From NCBI GenBank assembly GCA_036666555.1, contig JAVWVS010000015.1, positions 1 through 54,402 on the forward strand: a stretch of DNA of 54,402 bases, read 5' to 3'. The notes below the pieces were generated by a model that searched no databases, was not told the origin of the DNA, and saw only the letters and a program-made list of their open reading frames with translations. Positions within the stretch are counted from its first letter, which is position 1; every line of letters starts with the position of its first letter. This document shows, piece by piece, positions 7,112-15,494 of the stretch. The position numbers and the translations under genes were made by a program. The stretch is from UMGS1251 sp036666555 (lineage in GTDB: Bacteria; Bacillota; Clostridia; Lachnospirales; Lachnospiraceae).

Positions 7112-8446
7112 TTGAAAATAAAGTTAGCATGTATTACCACAGAGTTTCTCGAAAATTTTTTTATCCAGACTTTTTCTTCACTACGTCTTTCTTGCAATAT
7201 TACTTTTTATATTTATCACTCTTTGGACGACGTTTTAAGGATATATGAAAGCCTGCCTTCCAATACAGATGGAATTATAACCAGTGGAATTTTCCCCACT
7301 CAAGCATTGAAAAAAAGAGTTTCTTCTCTTGATATTCCTATTGCTTCTATTAACAGTGACGAGGCCAGTATCTATCGACTTTTTTTCTCTTTACTGGAAC
7401 AAAAACGAGATTTGGATATTACCCGCATCTATGCAGACCCATTGGCTATGTTTGGCATTGATACATTAGAATATCTTTTAGAGGATCAAACACAAAGCTA
7501 TTCTAATAGGATTGCCCCTTTTGTAGAACAAATGACTTTACAGGATTTACTTGTTATGGAAGAAACTCAATTAAAACAACATATAGACCTATGGAATTCT
7601 GGCAAGACTGATATTTCTATTACTCGCTTTAGTGGAATTGTTCCACGTCTACGGGAACTTGGCATTCCAGTATATTTCCCATATCCGAGCATTCAATATG
7701 TAGATTCTGTATGTTCCGCATTGCTTCAAGAGATTAAACTTCATAATTTCAAAAAACATCAGCCGGCGGTAATTAATGTATGTATCAAATCTTCAGATGG
7801 CAATGCTCCCATTCTAAATAATTCGCTGGAACATCAATGCCTGCTGTTGCAGGAAGCTTTGCTGGAATTCAGTAACATATACGTTATGGATTTTATTTTT
7901 AAGCGCTTATATAATGGATTTGAAGTCCTAACCGAATGTAATACTGTACAGAAAATCACCAAGCAGCACACAGTGTGTACATTGACATCCTTTTTAAACG
8001 ACCGATTGAATGTTCCGTTTTGTATTGGATATGGAATAGGGATGGATATGTCCCAGGCACGTATGCATGCGTTGGATGCAAACCGTGAATCTTATCTGAG
8101 TACCAAAACAGCGTCCTTTGTCATCAACTCCTCTGGGGATTTGTTCGGTCCTTTAAATGAATCTCCTGCTGAAAACACCTTATTAGCGAAAGGTGTTTCT
8201 TCTTCAGATACTAAGATTCATCTATCCCCTATTACCGTTCGAAAGGTAACTACTGCCATGGAATCCATGCCATCAAAGCAGATTACCGCCCGGGAACTTG
8301 CTGTAAAATTAGCCCTTACTCCCAGAAGTGCCAATCGATTTTTAAATGAGCTTGAAAAAGCCGGTTTAATTACTGTAATCGAAAAAAGACGTAGTACTTC
8401 TAAGGGGCGTCCTGAGCGTGTATATTCTCTTACCTGTAATTCTTAA
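7112..8446 (+). CDS. Winged-helix transcriptional regulator, likely controls the M20/MFS operon
   Basis: I start this 444-residue protein at the TTG at 7112, because AAAGGAGA (7097-7104) lies 7 bp before it and the mature-looking sequence begins MKIKLACITTEF. The in-frame ATGs at 7007 and 7088 lack such a site. The N-terminal ~200 residues resemble a sensing domain with a substrate-binding-like start (TTEFLENFF, DGIITSGIF). The middle contains PFCIGYGIGMDMSQARMHAL, a degenerate cyclase-like segment seen in some Firmicute regulators. The C-terminal ~70 residues are a winged helix (TARELAVKLALTPRSANRFL ... GLITVIEKRRSTSKGRPERVYSL). No exact family is recognised. It converges on the MFS/amidohydrolase operon and both promoters share a 10-bp motif. 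Confidence 0.7.
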   Translation: MKIKLACITTEFLENFFIQTFSSLRLSCNITFYIYHSLDDVLRIYESLPSNTDGIITSGIFPTQALKKRVSSLDIPIASINSDEASIYRLFFSLLEQKRDLDITRIYADPLAMFGIDTLEYLLEDQTQSYSNRIAPFVEQMTLQDLLVMEETQLKQHIDLWNSGKTDISITRFSGIVPRLRELGIPVYFPYPSIQYVDSVCSALLQEIKLHNFKKHQPAVINVCIKSSDGNAPILNNSLEHQCLLLQEALLEFSNIYVMDFIFKRLYNGFEVLTECNTVQKITKQHTVCTLTSFLNDRLNVPFCIGYGIGMDMSQARMHALDANRESYLSTKTASFVINSSGDLFGPLNESPAENTLLAKGVSSSDTKIHLSPITVRKVTTAMESMPSKQITARELAVKLALTPRSANRFLNELEKAGLITVIEKRRSTSKGRPERVYSLTCNS

Positions 8447-8451
8447 CAGAA

Positions 8452-8490
8452 AAAGAGAGAAGCTATATCCTTGTGATAGCTTCTCTCTTT
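8452..8490. terminator. Bidirectional intrinsic terminator
   Basis: AAAGAGAGAAGCTAT (8452-8466) and ATAGCTTCTCTCTTT (8476-8490) are perfectly complementary with a 9-nt loop. They are T-rich on both exits and lie between the convergent regulator and MFS genes. Confidence 0.85.
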
Positions 8491-8492
8491 CT

Positions 8493-9749
8493 TTATGCCT
8501 TTTGATTAACGGAACTGTATTTTTTTGACCAAGTGCAAGCTCCTAACCACCCTGCATAAGTAATCCCGGTAAGAACTATAAGTGCAATCCATGCCCACTG
8601 ATAGTTGCCGGCAGTGTCGTAGATCGATGCAACAAATAAGGAACCTAAAGACAATCCGACCTGGGTGGCACTATTGGCAATCCCATAGGCTTTCCCGTAT
8701 TTTTCTCTTCCAAAAATTTCTGCCGTAACAAGAGGTGGTACCACGGTTCCAATTGCATTGCCTAGTCCGAAGAATATAGCCATGATATATAGCATGGAGG
8801 TGTTTTCTCCTAGTAGCATAAATAAAAATGACATTCCAAATGCAACGCAACCGAATGTAGTGCTTGCTTTAATACCAAATTGGTCATTAATCCAGCCCAA
8901 CAATATTTTCCCAAATATTCCGATTAAGGAGTACATAGAGATGATGACAGCCTGCACCGATGCACCATGTAGTTCTTCCATTGCTGGTGGGAAATGCCCC
9001 AATGCCCCTGCATTAATAATTCCATTTGCAAACATACCGATTAACATAAGCCAGAAAAACACTTTATATTTAGACTGAGCTACACTAAGTGAAAGACCGG
9101 TGGGTTTTACTTTCTTTTGGTTTACATCATTTGTACTTTCATCTTTTCCGTAAGCCTGCAAACCCATATCTTCTGGCTTTTTCCGAAGAACAAACAGAGA
9201 AATCGGAAGAGCTAATGCCAATACGATAAGAGCCATCAACCTATACGTAACTCTCCAGCCATAAGTATTTAAAAAATGCGTAATAACGGGACTGAAGATA
9301 AATCCACCAACACCGATGCCCGCCATGGCCAAACTCATAGCAAGCCCACGTTTCTTTATGAACCAGTTGGTTATCATCATGGACACTGGTATTAATGTTG
9401 CATTAAGGTAGAATATACCTACTACAAAAGCAGAAATATACAGATGCCATACATTCTGAGCAAGGGAATACGAAGCATATGCCAGCACAAAACCAAGAAT
9501 ACTAAAACTTTGTATTTTTTTCATATTTCCATTTGCTAACTTTTTTGAAACGAATGGTGATAAGAAGATTCCAAGTGCTTGCAAAATCATACTTACTAGG
9601 GTAAATGAACTCCTTGTAATGTTCATTTCCTCTGTAATTTGAATTAAGAACTTATTAGATAATGCCATAATCAGTGGCACCATCGTACTTGTGATAACCA
9701 TACATCCAAGTACAACCCACCATCCATAAAATATTTTTCTTTTTTTCAT
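8493..9749 (-). CDS. MFS transporter, OxlT-like (oxalate/formate antiporter family)
   Basis: A 418-residue protein with 12 predicted membrane segments in two six-helix halves. It opens with the FYGWWVVLGCM segment typical of the OxlT/monocarboxylate-type branch of the major facilitator superfamily, and has a mid-protein cytoplasmic loop ending in KPEDMGLQ. I choose the ATG at 9749 over a TTG at 9755, since GGAGG (9760-9756) is then 6 bp away. It starts 11 bp after the amidohydrolase stop, whose stop codon overlaps this ribosome site, so the two genes are translationally close. It probably imports the acylated or amidated substrate, or exports a product, of the M20 enzyme. The substrate is unknown. 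Confidence 0.88.
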   Translation of the reverse strand: MKKRKIFYGWWVVLGCMVITSTMVPLIMALSNKFLIQITEEMNITRSSFTLVSMILQALGIFLSPFVSKKLANGNMKKIQSFSILGFVLAYASYSLAQNVWHLYISAFVVGIFYLNATLIPVSMMITNWFIKKRGLAMSLAMAGIGVGGFIFSPVITHFLNTYGWRVTYRLMALIVLALALPISLFVLRKKPEDMGLQAYGKDESTNDVNQKKVKPTGLSLSVAQSKYKVFFWLMLIGMFANGIINAGALGHFPPAMEELHGASVQAVIISMYSLIGIFGKILLGWINDQFGIKASTTFGCVAFGMSFLFMLLGENTSMLYIMAIFFGLGNAIGTVVPPLVTAEIFGREKYGKAYGIANSATQVGLSLGSLFVASIYDTAGNYQWAWIALIVLTGITYAGWLGACTWSKKYSSVNQKA

Positions 9750-9759
9750 CTCCAACCTC

Positions 9760-10926
9760 CTATTGGTTATTTAACCAGTTGTAAGCACATTGTGCATGTA
9801 GGGCAACCCCATAGATCATTGCCTCTTCATCAAAAAGAACTCCTGGATTATGGTGTGCATAGTTACAGCCGGCTACTTTACATCCCAACATAAAGTATAC
9901 TGTTGGAACTCTCTGAGCGATAAATGCAAAATCATCCGATGGTGTTACTTTATATTCTGGAAGGTACTGCATATCTTCTTCTATCTCTTTGACGTATACA
10001 AGCATATCTTTTAATAACTCAGGATTGGTATACGTCGCTGGTACACAAGAAAGTGCTTCATACTCAATTTTTACTCTGAACATGGTTTCCATTGCCATTG
10101 TAATCTCTTTTATTCTCTTCATAATATTTTCACGAAGTTGTGGGTTGTATGCTCTTAAAGTTCCCTGTAATACACACTCCTGAGGAACAATATTACAAGA
10201 ATTCCCTGCTGATAATTCCCCAAAAGTTAAACTTACTGTTTCCATCGGTGGCACTTCTCTTGCAATTAGCTCTTGAAAGGCCAGATATAGGTGAACGCCT
10301 GCGTTGATTGGGTCAATTCCATTATGCGGTGTTGCTCCATGAGTTCCTTTTCCAGTGATTACAATTTTAAATCCATCACAAGAGGATGTCATATTGCCTG
10401 AACTATATCCGATAGAGGGCGCTTCTAAATCCAGCATTGTATGTATTCCCATAGCCACATCTACTTTAGGCTGTTCTAATATTCCAGCTTCAATCATTTT
10501 TTTTGCTCCGTCGAATACCTCTTCAGCAGGTTGAAACATTAGTTTTACATTTCCTTTTAGCTCATCTTTTTTTTTCATTAATATCTGTGCCGCTGATAAA
10601 AGCATAGCAGTATGCATATCATGGCCACAGTTATGAGCTGCATTTGTTTTACTTTTAAAAGGTAATTCATTTGATTCTACCATCGGCAGCGCATCTGTAT
10701 CACCCCGAAGCAATATGGTCTTTCCAGGATATTTTCCCACAATGGTTGCTGTAATACCCGAATTACATATTTCCTCTGGCACCAAACCTATTTGCTTCAG
10801 CCTTTTTTTGATATACGCTGTTGTACTAGGCAGTTCCCTCCCTGCTTCTGCATTTTGATGAAGATATCTACGATCTGTTTTGGTAACCGCTTTTAATTCT
10901 ATCGCCTTTTTTAGAAATTCATTCAT
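9760..10926 (-). CDS. M20 family amidohydrolase (N-acyl amino acid/hippurate hydrolase-like)
   Basis: The 388-residue protein is an M20D-type metalloamidase. GDTDALPMVE and NCGHDMHTAMLL give the first zinc ligands, EEVFDGAKKMIEAG gives the catalytic Glu region, and a dimerisation domain is inserted (KGTHGATPHNGIDP). The late histidine ligand lies in NYAHHNPG. Relatives hydrolyse N-acyl amino acids, hippurate or aminobenzoyl-glutamate in the cytoplasm. The usual GDMDALP is GDTDALP here, a tolerated variant. It is first in an operon with an OxlT-like transporter, under a strong minus-strand promoter and next to the shared ATTTGGTACA motif. The true substrate cannot be told. Confidence 0.9.
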   Translation of the reverse strand: MNEFLKKAIELKAVTKTDRRYLHQNAEAGRELPSTTAYIKKRLKQIGLVPEEICNSGITATIVGKYPGKTILLRGDTDALPMVESNELPFKSKTNAAHNCGHDMHTAMLLSAAQILMKKKDELKGNVKLMFQPAEEVFDGAKKMIEAGILEQPKVDVAMGIHTMLDLEAPSIGYSSGNMTSSCDGFKIVITGKGTHGATPHNGIDPINAGVHLYLAFQELIAREVPPMETVSLTFGELSAGNSCNIVPQECVLQGTLRAYNPQLRENIMKRIKEITMAMETMFRVKIEYEALSCVPATYTNPELLKDMLVYVKEIEEDMQYLPEYKVTPSDDFAFIAQRVPTVYFMLGCKVAGCNYAHHNPGVLFDEEAMIYGVALHAQCAYNWLNNQ

Positions 10927-10978
10927 TTCATTCTCTCCTTTTTCTCATTTAAGCACTATATAAAGACTTGTTGTCTTT

Positions 10979-11007
10979 GTATTACTTTCCAATATATATA
11001 TTGTCAA
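10979..11007 (-). promoter_or_regulatory. Promoter of the M20/MFS operon
   Basis: On the minus strand TTGACA (11007-11002) and TAATAC (10984-10979) have exactly 17 bp between them, about 50 bp before the amidohydrolase start codon. Confidence 0.7.
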
Positions 11008-11030
11008 TATGTTTCGTGGTATTTAGAAAA

Positions 11031-11040
11031 ATTTGGTACA
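11031..11040. promoter_or_regulatory. ATTTGGTACA motif, second copy (candidate operator)
   Basis: This copy is identical to the copy at 7067-7076. It lies about 24 bp upstream of the -35 box of the M20/MFS operon, a position usual for an activator. It fits a site for the convergent winged-helix regulator. Confidence 0.4.
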
Positions 11041-11133
11041 TATGCACAATTTATTGGAAACTACTGTTTCTTTATAAAATCTTTATAAATACCTTTTATC
11101 ATTGTGTTATCACAAAGGAAAGAGGATATTTTT

Positions 11134-11838
11134 ATGAATAACATATTAGTTACAAAGAATTTATGCAAGAGCTTTAAAAAGCAAAAAGCAAACGATAATA
11201 TTTCAATAACGGTTAGAAAAAATAGTATTTATGGTCTGCTTGGACCGAATGGCGCAGGAAAATCAACATTTCTTAAAATGGTAACAGGAATGATGAACCC
11301 CTCTAGTGGCGAAATTATTATAAATAGAAAACCGTTTGAACGAAAAGATTTATTAAATATAGGTGCTCTAATCGAGTCACCCCCTATTTATGAGAATCTA
11401 ACAGCATTTGAAAATGTAAAAGTTAGAGCACTATTATATGGTTTACCTAACAGCAGGATAGAAGAAGTTCTTAAAATTGTGGAGCTCACAAACACAGGTA
11501 AGAAAAAAGCTGGACAGTTTTCAATGGGTATGAAGCAAAGACTTGGAATTGCATTGGCTTTGTTAAACAACCCCACACTTTTGATTTTGGATGAACCCAC
11601 AAATGGTCTTGACCCCATCGGTATACAGGATTTAAGGGAACTGATTTTATCCTTTCCACAAAAAGGCATTACCGTTATTTTATCAAGTCATATTTTATCA
11701 GAGGTAGAACAGATAGCTGATGATATTGGAATTATTGCAAATGGCAAGCTTTGGTACGAAGATGGCATACACAAAAGCGAAAACTTAGAAAGTCTATTTA
11801 TGGACGTTGTAAGAAGGGCGGGTTCTTATAATGGTTAA
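11134..11838 (+). CDS. ABC transporter ATPase, LanF/CprA-like (antimicrobial peptide immunity)
   Basis: A 234-residue ABC ATPase with Walker A GPNGAGKS (37-44), the signature FSMGMKQRLG in the variant form usual for bacitracin/lantibiotic-immunity ATPases, Walker B LLILDEPTNGLD and a switch His in SSHILSE. I start it at 11134 after AAAGGAAAGAGG, giving MNNILVTKNLCKSF, rather than at an in-frame ATG at 11104. Two permeases, a response regulator and a kinase follow, the exact layout of LanFEG-RK and of the Clostridioides difficile CprABC-CprRK locus. These transporters remove lantibiotics or other cationic peptides from the membrane. The peptide specificity is unknown. Confidence 0.9.
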   Translation: MNNILVTKNLCKSFKKQKANDNISITVRKNSIYGLLGPNGAGKSTFLKMVTGMMNPSSGEIIINRKPFERKDLLNIGALIESPPIYENLTAFENVKVRALLYGLPNSRIEEVLKIVELTNTGKKKAGQFSMGMKQRLGIALALLNNPTLLILDEPTNGLDPIGIQDLRELILSFPQKGITVILSSHILSEVEQIADDIGIIANGKLWYEDGIHKSENLESLFMDVVRRAGSYNG

Positions 11839-12556
11839 TTATTTAAAAGCTGAATTATTAAAGAAAAAGCATCAATTTGTACTTAAATTGCTCTGGATAA
11901 GTCCAATTGTGCCTATTGTGTTGGTGATTGTGCTAATGGGAGGAGGCTATTTCATGGAGGGGGCTTTCAACTGGTGGTACACGATTATTCTGCCTGGCAT
12001 CCTTTCCATGTTTGCGGCTTTTACAATTTCATCAGAGAAAAAGCATAATCACCATGGGCTATTTGCGGTTTGCGTTAACAAGAAAAAGCTATGGCTTTCG
12101 CAAGTTTTTGCAAATACAATTCTTCTACTTATTGTGAATTTGGTATTTTTTGCTGTTATGGTAGCCGTAGGCGCATTTCTTGGTATTGGCGTGCCTTTGT
12201 TTGATAGTTTCATTGCGAGCATTGTATTATTTGTAACTTTTGCGTGGCAGATGCCCATGTTTATGTTTTTGAGTGAGCGTATAGGGGGATTTTTCTCAAT
12301 TATAGCTTGCCTATTTTGCAATTTTAGCTTTGGGATATTTTTTGCCCCAACTAAGTTTTGGTGGATTCCATTTGCAATTCCAGCAAGGCTTATGTGCCCT
12401 ATTATAAAAGTAATGCCTAATGGATTACCGCTTCAAGAGGGGCATACTTTGGGCAATAGCAGTGTTATTTTATTTGGTATTATCATAACAATGGCGTTAT
12501 ATGTTCTGCTTTCTTTTATCACTACATTATGGTTTAATAAAAGGGAGGCAAAGTAA
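11831..12556 (+). CDS. ABC permease, MutE/EpiE (CprB-like)
   Basis: A 241-residue membrane protein with six predicted spans of the lantibiotic-immunity permease type (MutE/EpiE). It begins MVNYLKAELLKKKHQF with a basic cytoplasmic start, then a first span and the FAAFTISSEKKHNHHGLFA loop, followed by regularly spaced hydrophobic segments. It overlaps the ATPase stop by 8 bp and abuts the next permease, so it is translationally coupled. It should form half of the membrane pore that, with the LanF-like ATPase, keeps cationic antimicrobial peptides off the membrane. Confidence 0.85.
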   Translation: MVNYLKAELLKKKHQFVLKLLWISPIVPIVLVIVLMGGGYFMEGAFNWWYTIILPGILSMFAAFTISSEKKHNHHGLFAVCVNKKKLWLSQVFANTILLLIVNLVFFAVMVAVGAFLGIGVPLFDSFIASIVLFVTFAWQMPMFMFLSERIGGFFSIIACLFCNFSFGIFFAPTKFWWIPFAIPARLMCPIIKVMPNGLPLQEGHTLGNSSVILFGIIITMALYVLLSFITTLWFNKREAK

Positions 12557-13309
12557 ATGAGTTTTGGTTCTAACATCAAATCCGATTTGTATAAAATTTT
12601 TCATACACCGATTTGGTTTATTCATTTAATGATTCCTATTATAGGAATCATGCTGTTTTTATGGTACTATTCTATTTCCCCATGGGACGAATTAAGTAAG
12701 CTTTCGGGTTATATACAAATATTATCGGTTGCTTTTCCCCTACTTATCGCAATAATAACTTCGATTTTATCAGAAATTGAGCAAAAAGCGGGAGCTTTTT
12801 ATTCTGTTTTAACAACAGTCAATAAAAAGAGTATCCCTCACATCAGCAAAATCGTTCTGCTTGTTGCATTGGGAGGTATGTCGGCGTTGTTCGCCTTGCT
12901 TGGCTTCGGCATCGGCTTTACAGAACTTGGATATCATACCTTTCCTATCATATTTTATATAAAAACTGCTGCATTGCTATTGATAAGTGTAATACCTTTA
13001 TATTTGCTACACTATGCCATAAGCTTTATTTTTGGAAAAGGCTTTAATATTGGGCTTGGTATCGTAGGTAGTTTGGTTAGTGCGTTGCTCCTAACTGGTC
13101 TTGGGGATGGTATGTGGTTTTGTATCCCGTGGGGTATTGCAGGTAGATTTTCTGAAAATTTATTAAGATCGAAACTGTTAAATACAACATTTTTTCAGCA
13201 AACAGATGTAGTGAAAAGTATCATATTTCTTTTTCTGTTTTCTGTGTTCTTCACAGTTGCTATAGTCTTACTATTCAATAAATGGGAGGGACGAAAATCA
13301 GACGATTAA
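12557..13309 (+). CDS. ABC permease, MutG (CprC-like)
   Basis: The 250-residue second permease of the immunity transporter has six predicted spans and is weakly similar to its neighbour. It opens MSFGSNIKSDLYKIFHTPIW, typical of MutG-family subunits, with a LSEIEQKAGAFYSVLTT loop after the second span. GGGAGG precedes its ATG, which directly follows the stop of the previous gene. With the first permease it completes the heterodimeric pore. The response-regulator gene follows 12 bp later. Confidence 0.85.
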   Translation: MSFGSNIKSDLYKIFHTPIWFIHLMIPIIGIMLFLWYYSISPWDELSKLSGYIQILSVAFPLLIAIITSILSEIEQKAGAFYSVLTTVNKKSIPHISKIVLLVALGGMSALFALLGFGIGFTELGYHTFPIIFYIKTAALLLISVIPLYLLHYAISFIFGKGFNIGLGIVGSLVSALLLTGLGDGMWFCIPWGIAGRFSENLLRSKLLNTTFFQQTDVVKSIIFLFLFSVFFTVAIVLLFNKWEGRKSDD

Positions 13310-13321
13310 AGGAGGAATACC

Positions 13322-13981
13322 ATGGCTCATATTCTTGTTGTGGATGATGATAATGCGATTTGTAAGATGATTGAAACAGCACTTGTACGAGATGGACATT
13401 TTGTAACACTAAAAAATTCTGCAATTGAAATTGCAAAGTCGGATTTTAAAAATGTGGATTTACTTCTTTTGGACATAATGATGCCACATCTTGATGGAAT
13501 AACTTTTTGTAGAGAAAATCGTAAAGATATAGACTGCCCTATTTTATTCTTAACCGCCAAAACTTTAGAACAGGATGTTGTCAGTGGACTTGCCGTGGGT
13601 GGTGATGATTATATTAAAAAGCCTTTTAGTATCTCCGAACTTAGGGCGAGAGTAAATGCGCATATTCGCAGAGAGCATCGGAATAAGCACCAGCGTTTAG
13701 TTTTGGGTGATTTTACATTTGATTTATCTGAAAAAGCGTTGGCTATCAAAGAACATCCGATTTCGCTAACAAAAAGCGAATATGAAATTTGTGAGCTGCT
13801 AGCAGGAAATAGAGGTCAAGTATTTTCATTGGAAAATATTTTAGAAAAGGTGTTTGGATTTCATTCGGAAAGTGATATTTCTTCTATTAGAGTTCATATT
13901 AAAAACATTCGCAATAAGATGGATGCTACAAAAAATTGTCCTATTGAGACGGTCTGGGGTGTGGGATACAAATGGAAGTAA
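13322..13981 (+). CDS. OmpR-family response regulator (CprR/SpaR-like)
   Basis: A complete 219-residue response regulator. The receiver domain has VDDD, phosphoacceptor Asp51 in LLLLDIMMP, Thr in LTAK and Lys in IKKPFS. A full OmpR winged helix (about 125-219) ends ETVWGVGYKWK. AAAGGAGGA precedes the ATG. The downstream kinase gene overlaps it by 10 bp. It is expected to activate the upstream ABC operon when cationic peptides are sensed. It differs from the chimeric VanR-like gene at 3001-3729, where this C-terminal domain is missing. Confidence 0.9.
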   Translation: MAHILVVDDDNAICKMIETALVRDGHFVTLKNSAIEIAKSDFKNVDLLLLDIMMPHLDGITFCRENRKDIDCPILFLTAKTLEQDVVSGLAVGGDDYIKKPFSISELRARVNAHIRREHRNKHQRLVLGDFTFDLSEKALAIKEHPISLTKSEYEICELLAGNRGQVFSLENILEKVFGFHSESDISSIRVHIKNIRNKMDATKNCPIETVWGVGYKWK

Positions 13982-15327
13982 AAAACAAAAAAACTATTTC
14001 GATATTCCGAATGTTTTTAGAGCATGTTATAGGGCTGGCATTTGCAATCATATTTTTAATTATTGCAGCAATTATATTTGCGTCTATTTGTATTCAATCA
14101 GGTGTTGTTTTACCAGCAAATTATGCAGAGCAAAAAATAAACCAATCAGAAGAAGCTTTGAAAGAGAATTTTGACGCCGGCTTATTGCCAAGTAGCTGTC
14201 AATATCTGCTCGTAGATACGAGTGGCAATATCAAAGATACCAACATGAGCGAAAAAGATATTGAAAAGATAAGAGAATCCATTACGAGTGGTAAAAAACC
14301 ATACTATGATTTCTATAAAGAAATCATACAAGCAAACGGCAATATAGTGTTTATAAAATATGATATACGTGCTCATTTTAGTAACACGCAGTTTCATAAA
14401 ATCATTCCCAATCCGGAGCTTTTGCTTTTAGTTATCATGGTGGCACTCATTATCTTTTTTGTGATTATTACTGCTTTACACTTTAGTAAAAAACTGAAAG
14501 AAAACCTTGTTTCTATCAATATGGCAACCGAGAAAATAAAAGCACAAGATTTGGATTTTGAGATTAAATCTACCAAGGTTTTAGAATTCAATGCCTCTTT
14601 GTCCGCAATAGATAGTCTGAAAGAGGCACTTACTCTTTCACTGAATAAACAATGGAAAAACGAGCAACAAAAAAATTTTCAACTTTCATCATTAGCACAT
14701 GATATTAACACTCCACTGAGTATTATTAAAGGTAATACTGACTTATTGCTTGAGGACGAATGCACAAACGAAACAAAAGAGATGCTTTCGTATATCCAAA
14801 CAAGCTCAAATACGATTGAAAAATATTTAGATTTGCTAATGGGCGTAGTGAATGATAGTTCGCTAATGTTCTCTATATCCAAGGTTTCTTTAAAAGAGTT
14901 TATGAATGATATTGGAGAAGATATAGCACCACTTTGTAAAACTAAAAATATAACGTTGAATTTACACAACAATGCGAAAACTGATTTTTTAGATATTGAT
15001 AAACAGCTTTTAAAACGGGCACTTATCAATATTGTTGATAATGCCATACGATTTTCGCCTACAAATGGACAAATAGATTTTATTGTTTGGAACAATAAAA
15101 CAGATATTGTATTTGAAGTGATTGATTATGGCAAAGGTTTTTCTCCGACAAGCTTGAAAAATGCTACGCAAGAGTTTTATACGGAGGATACGGCAAGAAC
15201 AAGCAATCATTATGGGTTAGGATTAAGTTTTGTGAAAAAGGTATTGGAAATGCATAATGGTGTTCTGAAAATTGAGAATAACTCTGAAACGGAAGGCGCA
15301 AAGATTTCTATTATTTTGACAATATAG
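13972..15327 (+). CDS. Sensor histidine kinase (CprK/LanK-like)
   Basis: A 451-residue kinase with a first span at about 15-42, an extracytoplasmic sensor of about 100 residues, and a second span at about 143-168. A HAMP-like linker and DHp domain with the phosphoacceptor His in LSSLAHDINTPLSII come next, then an ATPase domain with N-box (ALINIVDNAIRF), G1 (DYGKGFSP) and G2 (YGLGLSFVKKV). The architecture and gene order match kinases that sense lantibiotics or host cationic peptides outside the cell. It is the last gene of the five-gene cluster; no clear terminator follows. Confidence 0.88.
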   Translation: MEVKNKKTISIFRMFLEHVIGLAFAIIFLIIAAIIFASICIQSGVVLPANYAEQKINQSEEALKENFDAGLLPSSCQYLLVDTSGNIKDTNMSEKDIEKIRESITSGKKPYYDFYKEIIQANGNIVFIKYDIRAHFSNTQFHKIIPNPELLLLVIMVALIIFFVIITALHFSKKLKENLVSINMATEKIKAQDLDFEIKSTKVLEFNASLSAIDSLKEALTLSLNKQWKNEQQKNFQLSSLAHDINTPLSIIKGNTDLLLEDECTNETKEMLSYIQTSSNTIEKYLDLLMGVVNDSSLMFSISKVSLKEFMNDIGEDIAPLCKTKNITLNLHNNAKTDFLDIDKQLLKRALINIVDNAIRFSPTNGQIDFIVWNNKTDIVFEVIDYGKGFSPTSLKNATQEFYTEDTARTSNHYGLGLSFVKKVLEMHNGVLKIENNSETEGAKISIILTI

Positions 15328-15362
15328 GGTTATATAAATTGCTAAGGAATAAATTTCCAAGA

Positions 15363-15400
15363 TTGACTTTAAAAGGTGAATAGCTTACTATAATTATAAT
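15363..15400 (+). promoter_or_regulatory. Possible Wadjet operon promoter
   Basis: TTGACT (15363-15368) is followed by two overlapping TATAAT boxes (15389-15394 and 15395-15400). The spacing of 20 bp or more is longer than optimal, so the -35 assignment is uncertain. Confidence 0.4.
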
Positions 15401-15494
15401 GTATTTGCCCATATGAATGGTTGTGGCAATGTAGGCACAAAATGCAAGGGAGAAGCTGAAAAAAGAAAAAAACGGATACAAATAGAGGGAGATA

